From positions 1-14,738 of the forward strand of contig CACXHA010000108.1 in the NCBI GenBank assembly GCA_902767385.1: a stretch of 14,738 bases of DNA. Direction: 5' to 3'. Within the stretch, counting starts at the first letter, position 1. Each line of letters opens with the position of its first letter. Below are positions 1-6,497 of the stretch, in pieces. Under the pieces are notes generated by a model that was given only the letters and a program-made list of their open reading frames with translations, did not search any database and was not told where the DNA came from. The DNA comes from an uncultured Elusimicrobium sp. (GTDB lineage: Bacteria > Elusimicrobiota > Elusimicrobia > Elusimicrobiales > Elusimicrobiaceae). The position numbers and the translations under genes were made by a program.

Positions 1-66
1 TCAGCTGGTTAGAGCGCCGGTCTGTGGAACCGGAGGTCGCGGGTTCAAATCTCGTCATCCACCCCA
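1..66 (+). tRNA. tRNA-His (GTG anticodon), 5' end cut off by the window
   Basis: The anticodon arm is complete: a 5-bp stem (17-21 with 29-33) and a 7-base loop (22-28) with anticodon GTG at 24-26, which reads histidine codons. The T arm (GCGGG, loop TTCAAAT, CTCGT) and the 3' acceptor strand CATCCAC at 56-62 follow. The discriminator base is C63, which is characteristic of tRNA-His, and the CCA end (64-66) is encoded. The window opens inside the D stem, so roughly the first dozen bases, including the expected extra G at -1, are missing. Confidence 0.95.
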
Positions 67-74
67 TATTAGGT

Positions 75-110
75 CCCTAGAACTTTTAAGTTTTAGGGGT
101 TTCTTTTTTT
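75..110 (+). terminator. Rho-independent terminator of the tRNA-His transcript
   Basis: A 9-bp stem (75-83 with 90-98, one G-T pair) closes a 6-base loop and is followed by a T-rich tract at 100-110. It lies 8 bases after the tRNA CCA end, so it should end the tRNA transcript and separate it from the Mrp gene. Confidence 0.85.
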
Positions 111-224
111 AAACTACTATAATTTAGGCCTTTTTTAATTATGCGCATACATCTTTCTTTGTACCCGCCGTTTAATGGATTAGATTTTGTAAAATATAAA
201 AAAGCCATTTGAAGGAGTATAATT

Positions 225-1055
225 ATGCCCGAATGTACCCACGATTGCAGTTCCTGTGGCCAAAACTGCGGGGAACGTAAAGAACCGCAAAGCTTACTAG
301 CTAAATTAAACCCGCACGCCCGCGTACAACGTGTAATTGCCGTTTGTAGTGGAAAAGGCGGGGTAGGTAAATCCATGGTTACCGCACTTTTAGCAGCTGC
401 GGCCCAAAAAACAGGGTTACAAGCCGGGGTATTAGATGCCGATATTACCGGTCCTTCTATCCCTAAAATGTTTGGTGTATACGAACGTGCTCAAGGCGAT
501 CAAAGCGGCGTATATCCGGTCCGTACTGCTAGCGGAGTACAACTGATGTCCTTAAATTTATTACTGGACAATGAAACCGACCCCGTTATTTGGCGTGGAC
601 CGCTTATTACCGGTACCGTAACTCAATTTTGGACGGAAGTGGTATGGGACAATGTGGACATTTTGTTTGTAGATATGCCGCCCGGTACCGGGGATACCAC
701 GTTGACCGTTTTCCAAAGTTTACCGGTGGACGGCATTGTATTTGTAACCAGCCCACAGGAATTAGTGGGTATGATTGTGGAAAAAGCCGTCAATATGGCC
801 CGCACGATGAATTTGCCGCTTACTGCCCTGGTGGAAAATATGAGTTACTTTACCTGTACCGATTGTGGCAAAACACACGATATTTTTGGTAAAAGCCGCG
901 TCGAAGAAATGGCTAAAAAGTTTGGTATTTCGGCTACCGCTCGCTTACCGTTAAACCCCGCTCTAGCTGCAGCTGCTGACCGGGGAGGCATTGAAGGCCT
1001 CCATTTGGCTCAACTGGCCCCGATACTGCAAGCCGTTACTCAAATTAAAAAATAA
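225..1055 (+). CDS. mrp: Mrp/NBP35 (ApbC) family Fe-S cluster carrier ATPase
   Basis: This is a 276-residue cytoplasmic P-loop NTPase of the MinD/Mrp class. It has the deviant Walker A motif SGKGGVGKS (residues 42-50, with the signature Lys44), the DADITGPS segment (71-78) and the DMPPGTGD motif (150-157). A CTDC pair at 211-214 matches the CxxC with which Mrp/NBP35 dimers bridge a [4Fe-4S] cluster. Four cysteines (4, 8, 11, 15) at the N-terminus recall the N-terminal cluster motif of NBP35-type members. The family binds labile Fe-S clusters and passes them to apoproteins. The ATG is preceded by a GAAGGAG ribosome site at 211-217, which fixes the start. It stands alone between the tRNA terminator and the next gene. 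No strong promoter is visible; TTGTAC (159-164) with TAGATT (181-186) is a weak candidate. Its clients are unknown, but the nearby hydrogenase and Nfn subunits are cluster-rich. Confidence 0.93.
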   Translation: MPECTHDCSSCGQNCGERKEPQSLLAKLNPHARVQRVIAVCSGKGGVGKSMVTALLAAAAQKTGLQAGVLDADITGPSIPKMFGVYERAQGDQSGVYPVRTASGVQLMSLNLLLDNETDPVIWRGPLITGTVTQFWTEVVWDNVDILFVDMPPGTGDTTLTVFQSLPVDGIVFVTSPQELVGMIVEKAVNMARTMNLPLTALVENMSYFTCTDCGKTHDIFGKSRVEEMAKKFGISATARLPLNPALAAAADRGGIEGLHLAQLAPILQAVTQIKK

Positions 1056-1060
1056 ACCAA

Positions 1061-1131
1061 TTACTGACAGTCTAACCACCAGGGCCCACCAGACTCTAGG
1101 TCTTAAGACCCTGGTACTTGTGATGGGTGGA
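1061..1131 (+). repeat. Intergenic inverted-repeat element with perfect GGTCTTAAGACC palindrome
   Basis: The gap after mrp is dense in inverted repeats. GGTCTTAAGACC at 1099-1110 is a perfect 12-bp palindrome. ACCAGGG (1077-1083) can pair with the later CCCTGGT, and CCACC (1076-1080) with GGTGG (about 1127-1131), so alternative folds compete. No T tract follows, so it does not look like a terminator. A near copy of the palindrome with a TTGTGA shortly after it occurs at 7798-7818. The segment TTACTGACAGTCTA (1061-1074) matches the end of the window at 13 of 14 positions. The function is unknown: possible operator, RNA element or dispersed intergenic repeat. Confidence 0.5.
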
Positions 1132-1132
1132 T

Positions 1133-1141
1133 TGCTATACT
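1133..1141 (+). promoter_or_regulatory. Extended -10 promoter, TG-C-TATACT
   Basis: TG (1133-1134), one base, then TATACT (1136-1141) forms an extended -10 box. No good -35 is seen at the usual distance, which extended -10 promoters tolerate. Transcription would start at about 1147-1149, on or beside the ATG at 1148, so the mRNA would be leaderless. Confidence 0.55.
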
Positions 1142-1147
1142 ATGAAT

Positions 1148-2188
1148 ATGAAGAAATGGATTTGCTTGCTGTGCCTATGTATCCCTTTGGAAGCTTCCGC
1201 CCAACCCAAAAAGGGATTTTTAAGCTTACTACGCAATATAGAACGGCCCAACCGCTTGCAACAAAATTTAGAGCGCACCTTGGTGCGTACCCAATTTTCC
1301 ACCTCGCGGGAACCGCATGCCATTTCTAAATTTATTTTGAGTCCTACCCCTGCCATACCTCAACGACCTGTTTTACAGAAAGAACTTATTTTAAGCCCCG
1401 CACAAGAAAAAGATTGGCTAGCTCGTTACCACCAAATATTGGCGGATTTTGACCAATTTAAAAAAGATTCATCTCCCTTTTTGTATTATCAATCTATCCC
1501 AGTGGAAGCGCGGGAAATCCCCGTACAGGAAAAACGCTTTTGGCTAGATAAAATACTCCCTCTTTATAATCAAATTCTTGCTCTATACTTAAATACCCAA
1601 AAAGATGCCTCCTTGAAATATGCCCTGGAATATTTACGTTATGGGGTTTGGATGGTAGACCCATTCTTGGTACCCACTTTGCCCACACTTACAAAACCTT
1701 ACATAACCCCGTTTAACTTGAAAGATTTTTTACTTTATCCGCAAACTTCTTTACCGGAGCCGGCCGTAGATTTGGAAGACAAACACATTGTGATTATCAA
1801 TGACGACAAATCCCTCCTAGAACACTTTGAGCACTTGGCCGACATTGGGGTTCTTTTTCCGGGGGCGACTCTGCATACCCAGGGAGATGCCATGCAGTTT
1901 TTACTTTGGATGCAATATGCCGGCGTACGTCCTGACGTAATATTTACCGACATCCAACTGGGTGAAAATAATGGATATTATGTAGCCCGGCGCTTGCGTG
2001 AAAACGGTTACAGCGGCGGAATTATCGCATTGACTTCTTACTTAGAAACCGAAAAATATGCCCGTCAGCTAGCCCAAGCTGGGTTTGACGGTTTGGTATC
2101 TTTAGATGACCGATACTACTGCAAACAACCTTTCTTTTTCCGTATTACGCAAGCAGCCCAAGTATATTTAAGACGAAATAAAAAATAA
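1148..2188 (+). CDS. Exported protein with C-terminal response-regulator receiver (REC) domain
   Basis: From the ATG at 1148 the product has 346 residues. The N-terminus is a signal peptide: MKKW, a short hydrophobic core (ICLLCLCIPL), then an AXA-type site EASA before QPKK. Residues about 20-205 match no family I recognise. Residues about 213-346 read as a receiver domain: the acidic pair Asp219-Asp220 after a hydrophobic strand (IVII), phospho-acceptor-like Asp268 in the segment IFTDIQLGE, and Thr296-Ser297 in ALTS. The usual Lys near the end is not in its normal GADDYLxKP setting (the segment is GFDGLVSLDD); a KQPF at about 326-329 could stand in. An in-frame GTG at 1127 and an ATG at 1142 are other possible starts, but no ribosome site supports either, and 1148 best fits the extended -10 box just upstream. 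A receiver outside the cytoplasm is unexpected, because phosphotransfer normally occurs inside. Confidence 0.75.
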   Translation: MKKWICLLCLCIPLEASAQPKKGFLSLLRNIERPNRLQQNLERTLVRTQFSTSREPHAISKFILSPTPAIPQRPVLQKELILSPAQEKDWLARYHQILADFDQFKKDSSPFLYYQSIPVEAREIPVQEKRFWLDKILPLYNQILALYLNTQKDASLKYALEYLRYGVWMVDPFLVPTLPTLTKPYITPFNLKDFLLYPQTSLPEPAVDLEDKHIVIINDDKSLLEHFEHLADIGVLFPGATLHTQGDAMQFLLWMQYAGVRPDVIFTDIQLGENNGYYVARRLRENGYSGGIIALTSYLETEKYARQLAQAGFDGLVSLDDRYYCKQPFFFRITQAAQVYLRRNKK

Positions 2189-2200
2189 AATAACGTGGTA

Positions 2201-2237
2201 AAAATACCCCCGAAACGCAAAGTTTCGGGGGTATTTT
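2201..2237. terminator. Bidirectional terminator between the receiver-protein gene and hydA
   Basis: A perfect 16-bp stem (2201-2216 with 2222-2237) closes a 5-base loop. The core is CCCCCGAAAC, and the arms begin and end in A and T runs. Read on either strand the hairpin ends in a U run, so it can stop both converging transcripts. Confidence 0.93.
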
Positions 2238-2254
2238 CAATTTAGGGCAAGGCT

Positions 2255-4000
2255 TTATTTGCCGGCTTTTTGGCCTGTGCGGTCCTTGCGGTCGGTATAG
2301 TGCGTATGCAAGAGTTGGTGCGCTTTTTTGCCACCAATCTTATCAAAAATACGCCCATACAAGGCCATGACACCGCTGTTATCCTGAGATTTATAAGCCA
2401 GTTCAGTATCTTCTTGATACAAGCCCTCGGCGCGGCGTTTGCGCGGGGCCCAACCGTCAAATTGCGGTTGACCGGCACCAGCCACACATCCGCCTTGGCA
2501 GGACATGACTTCAATAAAGTCGTATTTATTTTTACCGGCTTTAATGTCGTCCAAGAGTTTGCGGGCGTTTTTAAGTCCGCTCACTACGGCTACGCGGATT
2601 TCTTTGTCGCCAATTTTAATGGTTTTTTCTTTAAAAACACTGCTTTCACGCAAACTGGTAAATTTTACGCTACGCGCATTTTCAGGGTCTAATTCGGCCA
2701 GCGCAAAGCGTAAAGCCGCTTCCATCACACCGCCGGACGCCCCAAAGATGACCCCGGCACCGGTTTTAGTGCCAAAGGGCATATCAAACCACTCGTTTTC
2801 CAAATTGACAAAGTCAATACCGGCCTCTTTAATCATACGGGCTAGACCCACCGTAGTAACTACGTAATCCGTATCCGGGTTACCATTGACAGAAAACTCT
2901 TCGCGGGTCGCTTCGTACTTTTTGGCCGAGCACGGCATAATAGCTACCACTACCAAATCTTCACGCTTGCCGCCGCGTTGTTCAAAGTCCGCCTTGATGA
3001 CGGGCCCCATCATCTGCATCGGGGAACGTGCCGTAGATAAGTTGGGCAAAAACTCGGGCGCATATTTTTCCACATAGTTGACCCACGCCGGACAGCAACT
3101 GGTCAGTTGCGGCAAGTTCACGCCTTTGGTAAAGCGCTCTAAAAACTCGCTGGCTTCTTCTACAATGGTCAAATCAGCAGAGAAAGCCGTATCGTACACA
3201 TAGTCAAAACCCAACATGCGCAAGGCAGCGGCAATTTTACCATCTACATTTTGGCCTTGCGGCAAGCCGAAGATTTCACCTAACCCCACACGCACCGCAG
3301 GGGCAATATGTACAGCTACTTTCTTCTTAGGGTTATTAATGGCTTCAAATACTTTTTCAATTTCTTGCGAGTTGGGCATTAGCGCACCCGTCGGGCACAC
3401 GCGCGCACATTGTCCGCAGGATACACACTCGTGGCTTTGTCCAAGCTCTTTGTTAAATGCGGTCGCAATTTTGGAGCGAAATCCGCGGAACGCAAAGTCA
3501 ATAGCCCCAATGCCTTGTACTTCGTTGCAAATACGTACACAGTTACCACACAAAATACACTTGCTGTGGTCACGCACTAAAGCGGCAGAAGTAGAATCTT
3601 TGTGGCTGTCAATTTTTTTGGATTTAAAGCGGATTTCCGTTACGTCCATATCCTTAGCCAGCTTCTGCAGTTTGCAGTTGCCGGATTTGGAACAAAGCGT
3701 ACAGTTGTGATTACCGGACGAAAGCAAGAGTTCCAAGTTAATGCGGCGCAAGTGGCGGATTTCGTCACTATTTACGCGCACTTTCATTCCATCTTTGGGA
3801 GCTACCGTACACGAAGCCACAATGCCCATGCCTTCCACTTCTACTAAGCACAACCGGCACGCACCATAAACGGCCAGTTCCGGGTGGTAGCAGAACGTAA
3901 CAATGTTAAAGTTAGCTTTGCGGATGAGTTCCAACAAATTGCGCTCACCCTCAATCGGTACTCTTTTTCCTTCAATAGTTACAAATTGTTCTTTTTCCAT
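2255..4000 (-). CDS. hydA: [FeFe]-hydrogenase catalytic subunit HydA (bifurcating type)
   Basis: This 581-residue catalytic subunit reduces protons to H2 or oxidises H2 at the H-cluster. Domains in order: a [2Fe-2S] ferredoxin domain (Cys37, 48, 51, 64); a [4Fe-4S] site of the NuoG type (Cys100, 103, 109); two ferredoxin-type [4Fe-4S] motifs (Cys148/151/154/158 and 192/195/198/202); the H-cluster domain with TSCCPAW (300-306), MPCSAKKYE (355-363) and EVMSCQGGCVAGAGQP (497-512); and a small-subunit domain at the C-terminus. Predicted H-cluster ligands are Cys303, 357, 501 and 505, with Cys302 for proton transfer. Glu282, Glu285 and Ser322 match the proton path of the clostridial enzyme. The cluster-site histidine is His98, two before Cys100 rather than four. 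The third motif has GAG where GGG is usual. TAGGAG overlapping the hydB stop serves as ribosome site. It is last in hydCBA. The HydE, HydF and HydG maturases are not in the window. Confidence 0.96.
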   Translation of the reverse strand: MEKEQFVTIEGKRVPIEGERNLLELIRKANFNIVTFCYHPELAVYGACRLCLVEVEGMGIVASCTVAPKDGMKVRVNSDEIRHLRRINLELLLSSGNHNCTLCSKSGNCKLQKLAKDMDVTEIRFKSKKIDSHKDSTSAALVRDHSKCILCGNCVRICNEVQGIGAIDFAFRGFRSKIATAFNKELGQSHECVSCGQCARVCPTGALMPNSQEIEKVFEAINNPKKKVAVHIAPAVRVGLGEIFGLPQGQNVDGKIAAALRMLGFDYVYDTAFSADLTIVEEASEFLERFTKGVNLPQLTSCCPAWVNYVEKYAPEFLPNLSTARSPMQMMGPVIKADFEQRGGKREDLVVVAIMPCSAKKYEATREEFSVNGNPDTDYVVTTVGLARMIKEAGIDFVNLENEWFDMPFGTKTGAGVIFGASGGVMEAALRFALAELDPENARSVKFTSLRESSVFKEKTIKIGDKEIRVAVVSGLKNARKLLDDIKAGKNKYDFIEVMSCQGGCVAGAGQPQFDGWAPRKRRAEGLYQEDTELAYKSQDNSGVMALYGRIFDKIGGKKAHQLLHTHYTDRKDRTGQKAGK

Positions 4001-4009
4001 ACAAATCTC

Positions 4010-5893
4010 CTACGCGCTCACGCTGACCGCGCCAAATTTACAGGTAGCTTTGCAGCTGCCGCATTTCACACATTTCTTGGGGTCAATTTGGTGGGGTTTA
4101 CCCACGTTACCGCTAATGGCTTGCACCGGGCACGCCCGTTTGCACATACCGCAACCTTTGCATTTGGCTGGGTCAATTTCGTAGCGGGCAAGCGCCTTAC
4201 ATACACCGGCCGGGCAGCGTTTATCTACCACGTGGGCAATATATTCGTCGCGGAAGTGTTTTAAGGTAGAAAGCACCGGGTTGGGTGCCGTTTTGCCTAA
4301 CGCGCACAAAGAAGCTTTTTGTACGGCCTTGGCTAAATCTTCCAAGTTTTCTAAAGTTTTTAAAGTACCGCGGCCTTCTACAATATCGTTAAGCATAGAA
4401 AGCATTTGCTCGGTTCCTTCGCGGCAGGGAACACATTTCCCGCAGGATTCACGTTGCGTAAATTCCAAGAAGAAACGCGCCACGTTTACCATACACGTAT
4501 GTTGGTTCATTACCACAAGTCCGCCGGAACCTACCATGGCACCCGCGGCTTTTAAAGAATCATAATCCAGCGGAACGTCCAAATGTTCTTTGGTTAAACA
4601 ACCGCCCGAAGGACCACCAATTTGCGCCGCCTTAAAGGCCTCTTTGTTAACGGTACCGTTATCTTCAGTGGTACCGCCGGCCACGTCATTAATTACTTGG
4701 CGCAAGGTCGTTCCCATAGGCACTTCCACTAGCCCCGTATTGGCAATATGCCCAGTTACAGCAAACGTTTTGGTACCGGGACTGGAAAGCGTACCAATTT
4801 TCTTAAACTCCTTGGCTCCCATTTCAAATACTTTAGCTACCGTCGCCAACGTTTCTACATTGTTAATAACGGTGGGTTTACCAAATAAACCGCTATGACT
4901 GGGGAAAGGCGGTTTTACGCGCGGCATACCGCGTTTACCTTCCACAGAAGCAATTAAAGCGGTTTCTTCGCCGCACACAAAGGCTCCGGCGCCTTCCATT
5001 ACATTGATTTTAAAGTCAAGACCACTGCCAAAAATGTTTTTGCCTAAGAGTCCTTTTTCTTCGGCTTGTTCAATGGCTTTGCGGATACGTTTAATGGCTA
5101 ACGGATATTCCATACGCACATACACATATCCTTCATTTGCCCCAATGGCGCGCGCGGCAATCATCATCCCTTCCAACACCGCGTTAGGGTTACCTTCCAT
5201 GACCGAGCGGTCCATAAATGCACCCGGGTCGCCTTCGTCCGCGTTGCAAATGACGTATTTCTTCTCACCGGGTTCAATGCGGGTAAATTCCCATTTTTTA
5301 CCGGTGGGAAACCCTGCACCTCCACGTCCGCGCAAACCCGATTCGGTCATTTCTTTGCATACTTCTTCGGGTGTCATTTGCGTATAAACGCGTTTGGCTT
5401 GGGCATAACCGCCGTGAGCGATATATTCGTTAATATCCTCCGGGTTGATGCGCCCGCAATCATGCAATAAAATGCGTTCTTGCTTGGCATAAAACGGAAT
5501 ATCTTCAATGGTTTTAGAGGTTTTACCGGTAGCCGGGTTGTGGTAAAGCAAACGGTCAATTACTTCCCCTTTAAGGACCGTTTTTTCTACAATTTCAGCC
5601 ACATCTTCCGGTTTTACTTTGGTGTAGAAAATATCACCCACACTTACTAGCGGCCCCATGGCACAAAATCCGCGGCAACCGCTTAAACTTAAGTAATTTT
5701 CATGGCAGTCTTTGGTGATTTGCAGACAAAAACCAACTTTGCGTTTCTCCATTTCTTTTTGAAACGCTTCATACACTTTTAAAGAACCGCCGGCAATACA
5801 ACCGGTACCACCGCAAATCACCACGCGGCCGGTAATTTTTTTGTAAGCGTCATTATAATCTTTGGCAATCTTTTCAATTTCTTGCTTAGGCAT
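4010..5893 (-). CDS. hydB: Bifurcating hydrogenase flavoprotein subunit HydB (NuoF-like)
   Basis: This 627-residue subunit carries the FMN where NADH reacts and, in the known HydABC enzymes, where electron bifurcation is thought to occur. Domains in order: a thioredoxin-fold [2Fe-2S] domain (Cys27, 32, 73, 77); the NuoF core with FMN/NADH motif GRGGAGFPTGKKW (189-201) and GAGAFVCGEETAL (301-313); a [4Fe-4S] site with SCGKCVPC (Cys484, 487, 490) plus Cys530; and a C-terminal domain with two ferredoxin-type clusters (Cys578/581/584/588 and 608/611/614/618). Extra cysteines 560 and 565 precede that domain. The long upstream in-frame extension (to 5971) is rejected: the ATG at 5893 has an AGGAGG site at 5905-5900 with good spacing. 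The start overlaps the end of hydC by 8 bases, which suggests translational coupling, and hydA begins 9 bases after its stop. Confidence 0.95.
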   Translation of the reverse strand: MPKQEIEKIAKDYNDAYKKITGRVVICGGTGCIAGGSLKVYEAFQKEMEKRKVGFCLQITKDCHENYLSLSGCRGFCAMGPLVSVGDIFYTKVKPEDVAEIVEKTVLKGEVIDRLLYHNPATGKTSKTIEDIPFYAKQERILLHDCGRINPEDINEYIAHGGYAQAKRVYTQMTPEEVCKEMTESGLRGRGGAGFPTGKKWEFTRIEPGEKKYVICNADEGDPGAFMDRSVMEGNPNAVLEGMMIAARAIGANEGYVYVRMEYPLAIKRIRKAIEQAEEKGLLGKNIFGSGLDFKINVMEGAGAFVCGEETALIASVEGKRGMPRVKPPFPSHSGLFGKPTVINNVETLATVAKVFEMGAKEFKKIGTLSSPGTKTFAVTGHIANTGLVEVPMGTTLRQVINDVAGGTTEDNGTVNKEAFKAAQIGGPSGGCLTKEHLDVPLDYDSLKAAGAMVGSGGLVVMNQHTCMVNVARFFLEFTQRESCGKCVPCREGTEQMLSMLNDIVEGRGTLKTLENLEDLAKAVQKASLCALGKTAPNPVLSTLKHFRDEYIAHVVDKRCPAGVCKALARYEIDPAKCKGCGMCKRACPVQAISGNVGKPHQIDPKKCVKCGSCKATCKFGAVSVSA

Positions 5894-6368
5894 GGGCGGC
5901 CTCCTGTTTGCGTACTTCGTCAATAATTTGGGATGCTTTTTCGGCAGTAATTTGACCATGGACCGTTTCATCCATTACCATAACGGGGGCCAAACCGCAC
6001 GCACCTAAACAAGAGACACACTCTAAGGTAAACAAACCATCTTCTGTAGTATCCTGCCCGGGTTTTAGTTTCAACACTTCGCGCACCATATTAATCACAG
6101 CCGCCGAACCTTTTACGTGGCAAGCCGTACCGTTGCATACCCGCACGATATGTTTGCCTTTGGGAGTGATGGCGAAGTGAGCAAAAAAAGTCGCCACACC
6201 AAATACGCGGGCAGGCGAGATTTCAAGCTCGTTAGCAATATAACGCATTACATCTTCAGGTAGGAAACCATAAGCATCTTGCACTTTTTGCAAAATGGGA
6301 ATAAGTTTGGCGCTGTCTTTGCCAAATTCTTTTAAAATTTGGGTAGCAGCAGCGAAGCGGTCTGACAT
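5886..6368 (-). CDS. hydC: Bifurcating hydrogenase subunit HydC (NuoE-like [2Fe-2S] protein)
   Basis: This 160-residue thioredoxin-fold subunit has a single [2Fe-2S] cluster: C-x4-C at Cys78/83 (CNGTAC) and C-x3-C at Cys120/124 (CLGAC). The N-terminal helical part, with PARVFGVATFFAHF at about 52-65, is typical of NuoE. In HydABC it joins HydB in electron transfer between NADH and the ferredoxin/HydA branch. A longer reading from 6395 exists, but the ATG at 6368 follows a TAGGAG ribosome site (6379-6374), so I chose it. It is the first gene of hydCBA, with the promoter about 70 bases upstream on the minus strand. An extra cysteine (Cys117) lies just before the second pair. Confidence 0.95.
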   Translation of the reverse strand: MSDRFAAATQILKEFGKDSAKLIPILQKVQDAYGFLPEDVMRYIANELEISPARVFGVATFFAHFAITPKGKHIVRVCNGTACHVKGSAAVINMVREVLKLKPGQDTTEDGLFTLECVSCLGACGLAPVMVMDETVHGQITAEKASQIIDEVRKQEAAHA

Positions 6369-6434
6369 AATTTCTCCTATAATAATCTGCAACAAATAAG
6401 AATAGAAAATACCCAGCCGGGGTACTCTACCTCT

Positions 6435-6465
6435 ATTATAACAAAAACAATACAGAAAAAACCAA
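6435..6465 (-). promoter_or_regulatory. Promoter of the hydCBA operon
   Basis: On the minus strand a perfect TATAAT (6440-6435) is preceded at a long spacing of 19 by TTGGTT (6465-6460). Transcription would begin near 6428, giving a leader of about 60 bases before hydC. In the leader TACCC and GGGTA (6424-6420 and 6414-6410) can form a small hairpin followed by TTTT. That is too weak to call an attenuator. I see no TTGTGA-N-TCACAA Rex-type operator here. Confidence 0.6.
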
Positions 6466-6481
6466 GTAAAAACATAAAAAA

Positions 6482-6490
6482 TGCTACTAT
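6482..6490 (+). promoter_or_regulatory. Extended -10 promoter, TG-C-TACTAT
   Basis: TG (6482-6483), one base, then TACTAT (6485-6490) forms an extended -10 box; no convincing -35 lies upstream. The expected transcription start is 6497-6498, at the ATG of the CNNM gene (6498). There is no ribosome site between box and ATG, so a leaderless mRNA is predicted. Confidence 0.55.
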
Positions 6491-6497
6491 ATAGAAA

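Noticed and set aside
1076..1131. Terminator or riboswitch after mrp
   Set aside because: Several competing stems exist, but no U run follows and no known riboswitch core is recognisable; kept only as an inverted-repeat element.
2270..5387. Several plus-strand open frames of 60-164 codons opposite hydA and hydB
   Set aside because: They are antisense to genes with full sets of cluster motifs, have no ribosome sites I could see and match no family; they reflect codon bias of the real genes.
5894..5971. N-terminal extension of HydB by 26 residues
   Set aside because: It would overlap hydC deeply, and the internal ATG at 5893 has a strong ribosome site and the normal family N-terminus.
6369..6395. 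N-terminal extension of HydC by 9 residues
   Set aside because: The extension would translate through the TAGGAG ribosome site itself; the ATG at 6368 follows that site with good spacing.
6396..6497. Rex-type redox operator in the hydCBA promoter
   Set aside because: Rex often controls such operons in other bacteria, but no TTGTGA-N-TCACAA-like site is present in the gap.
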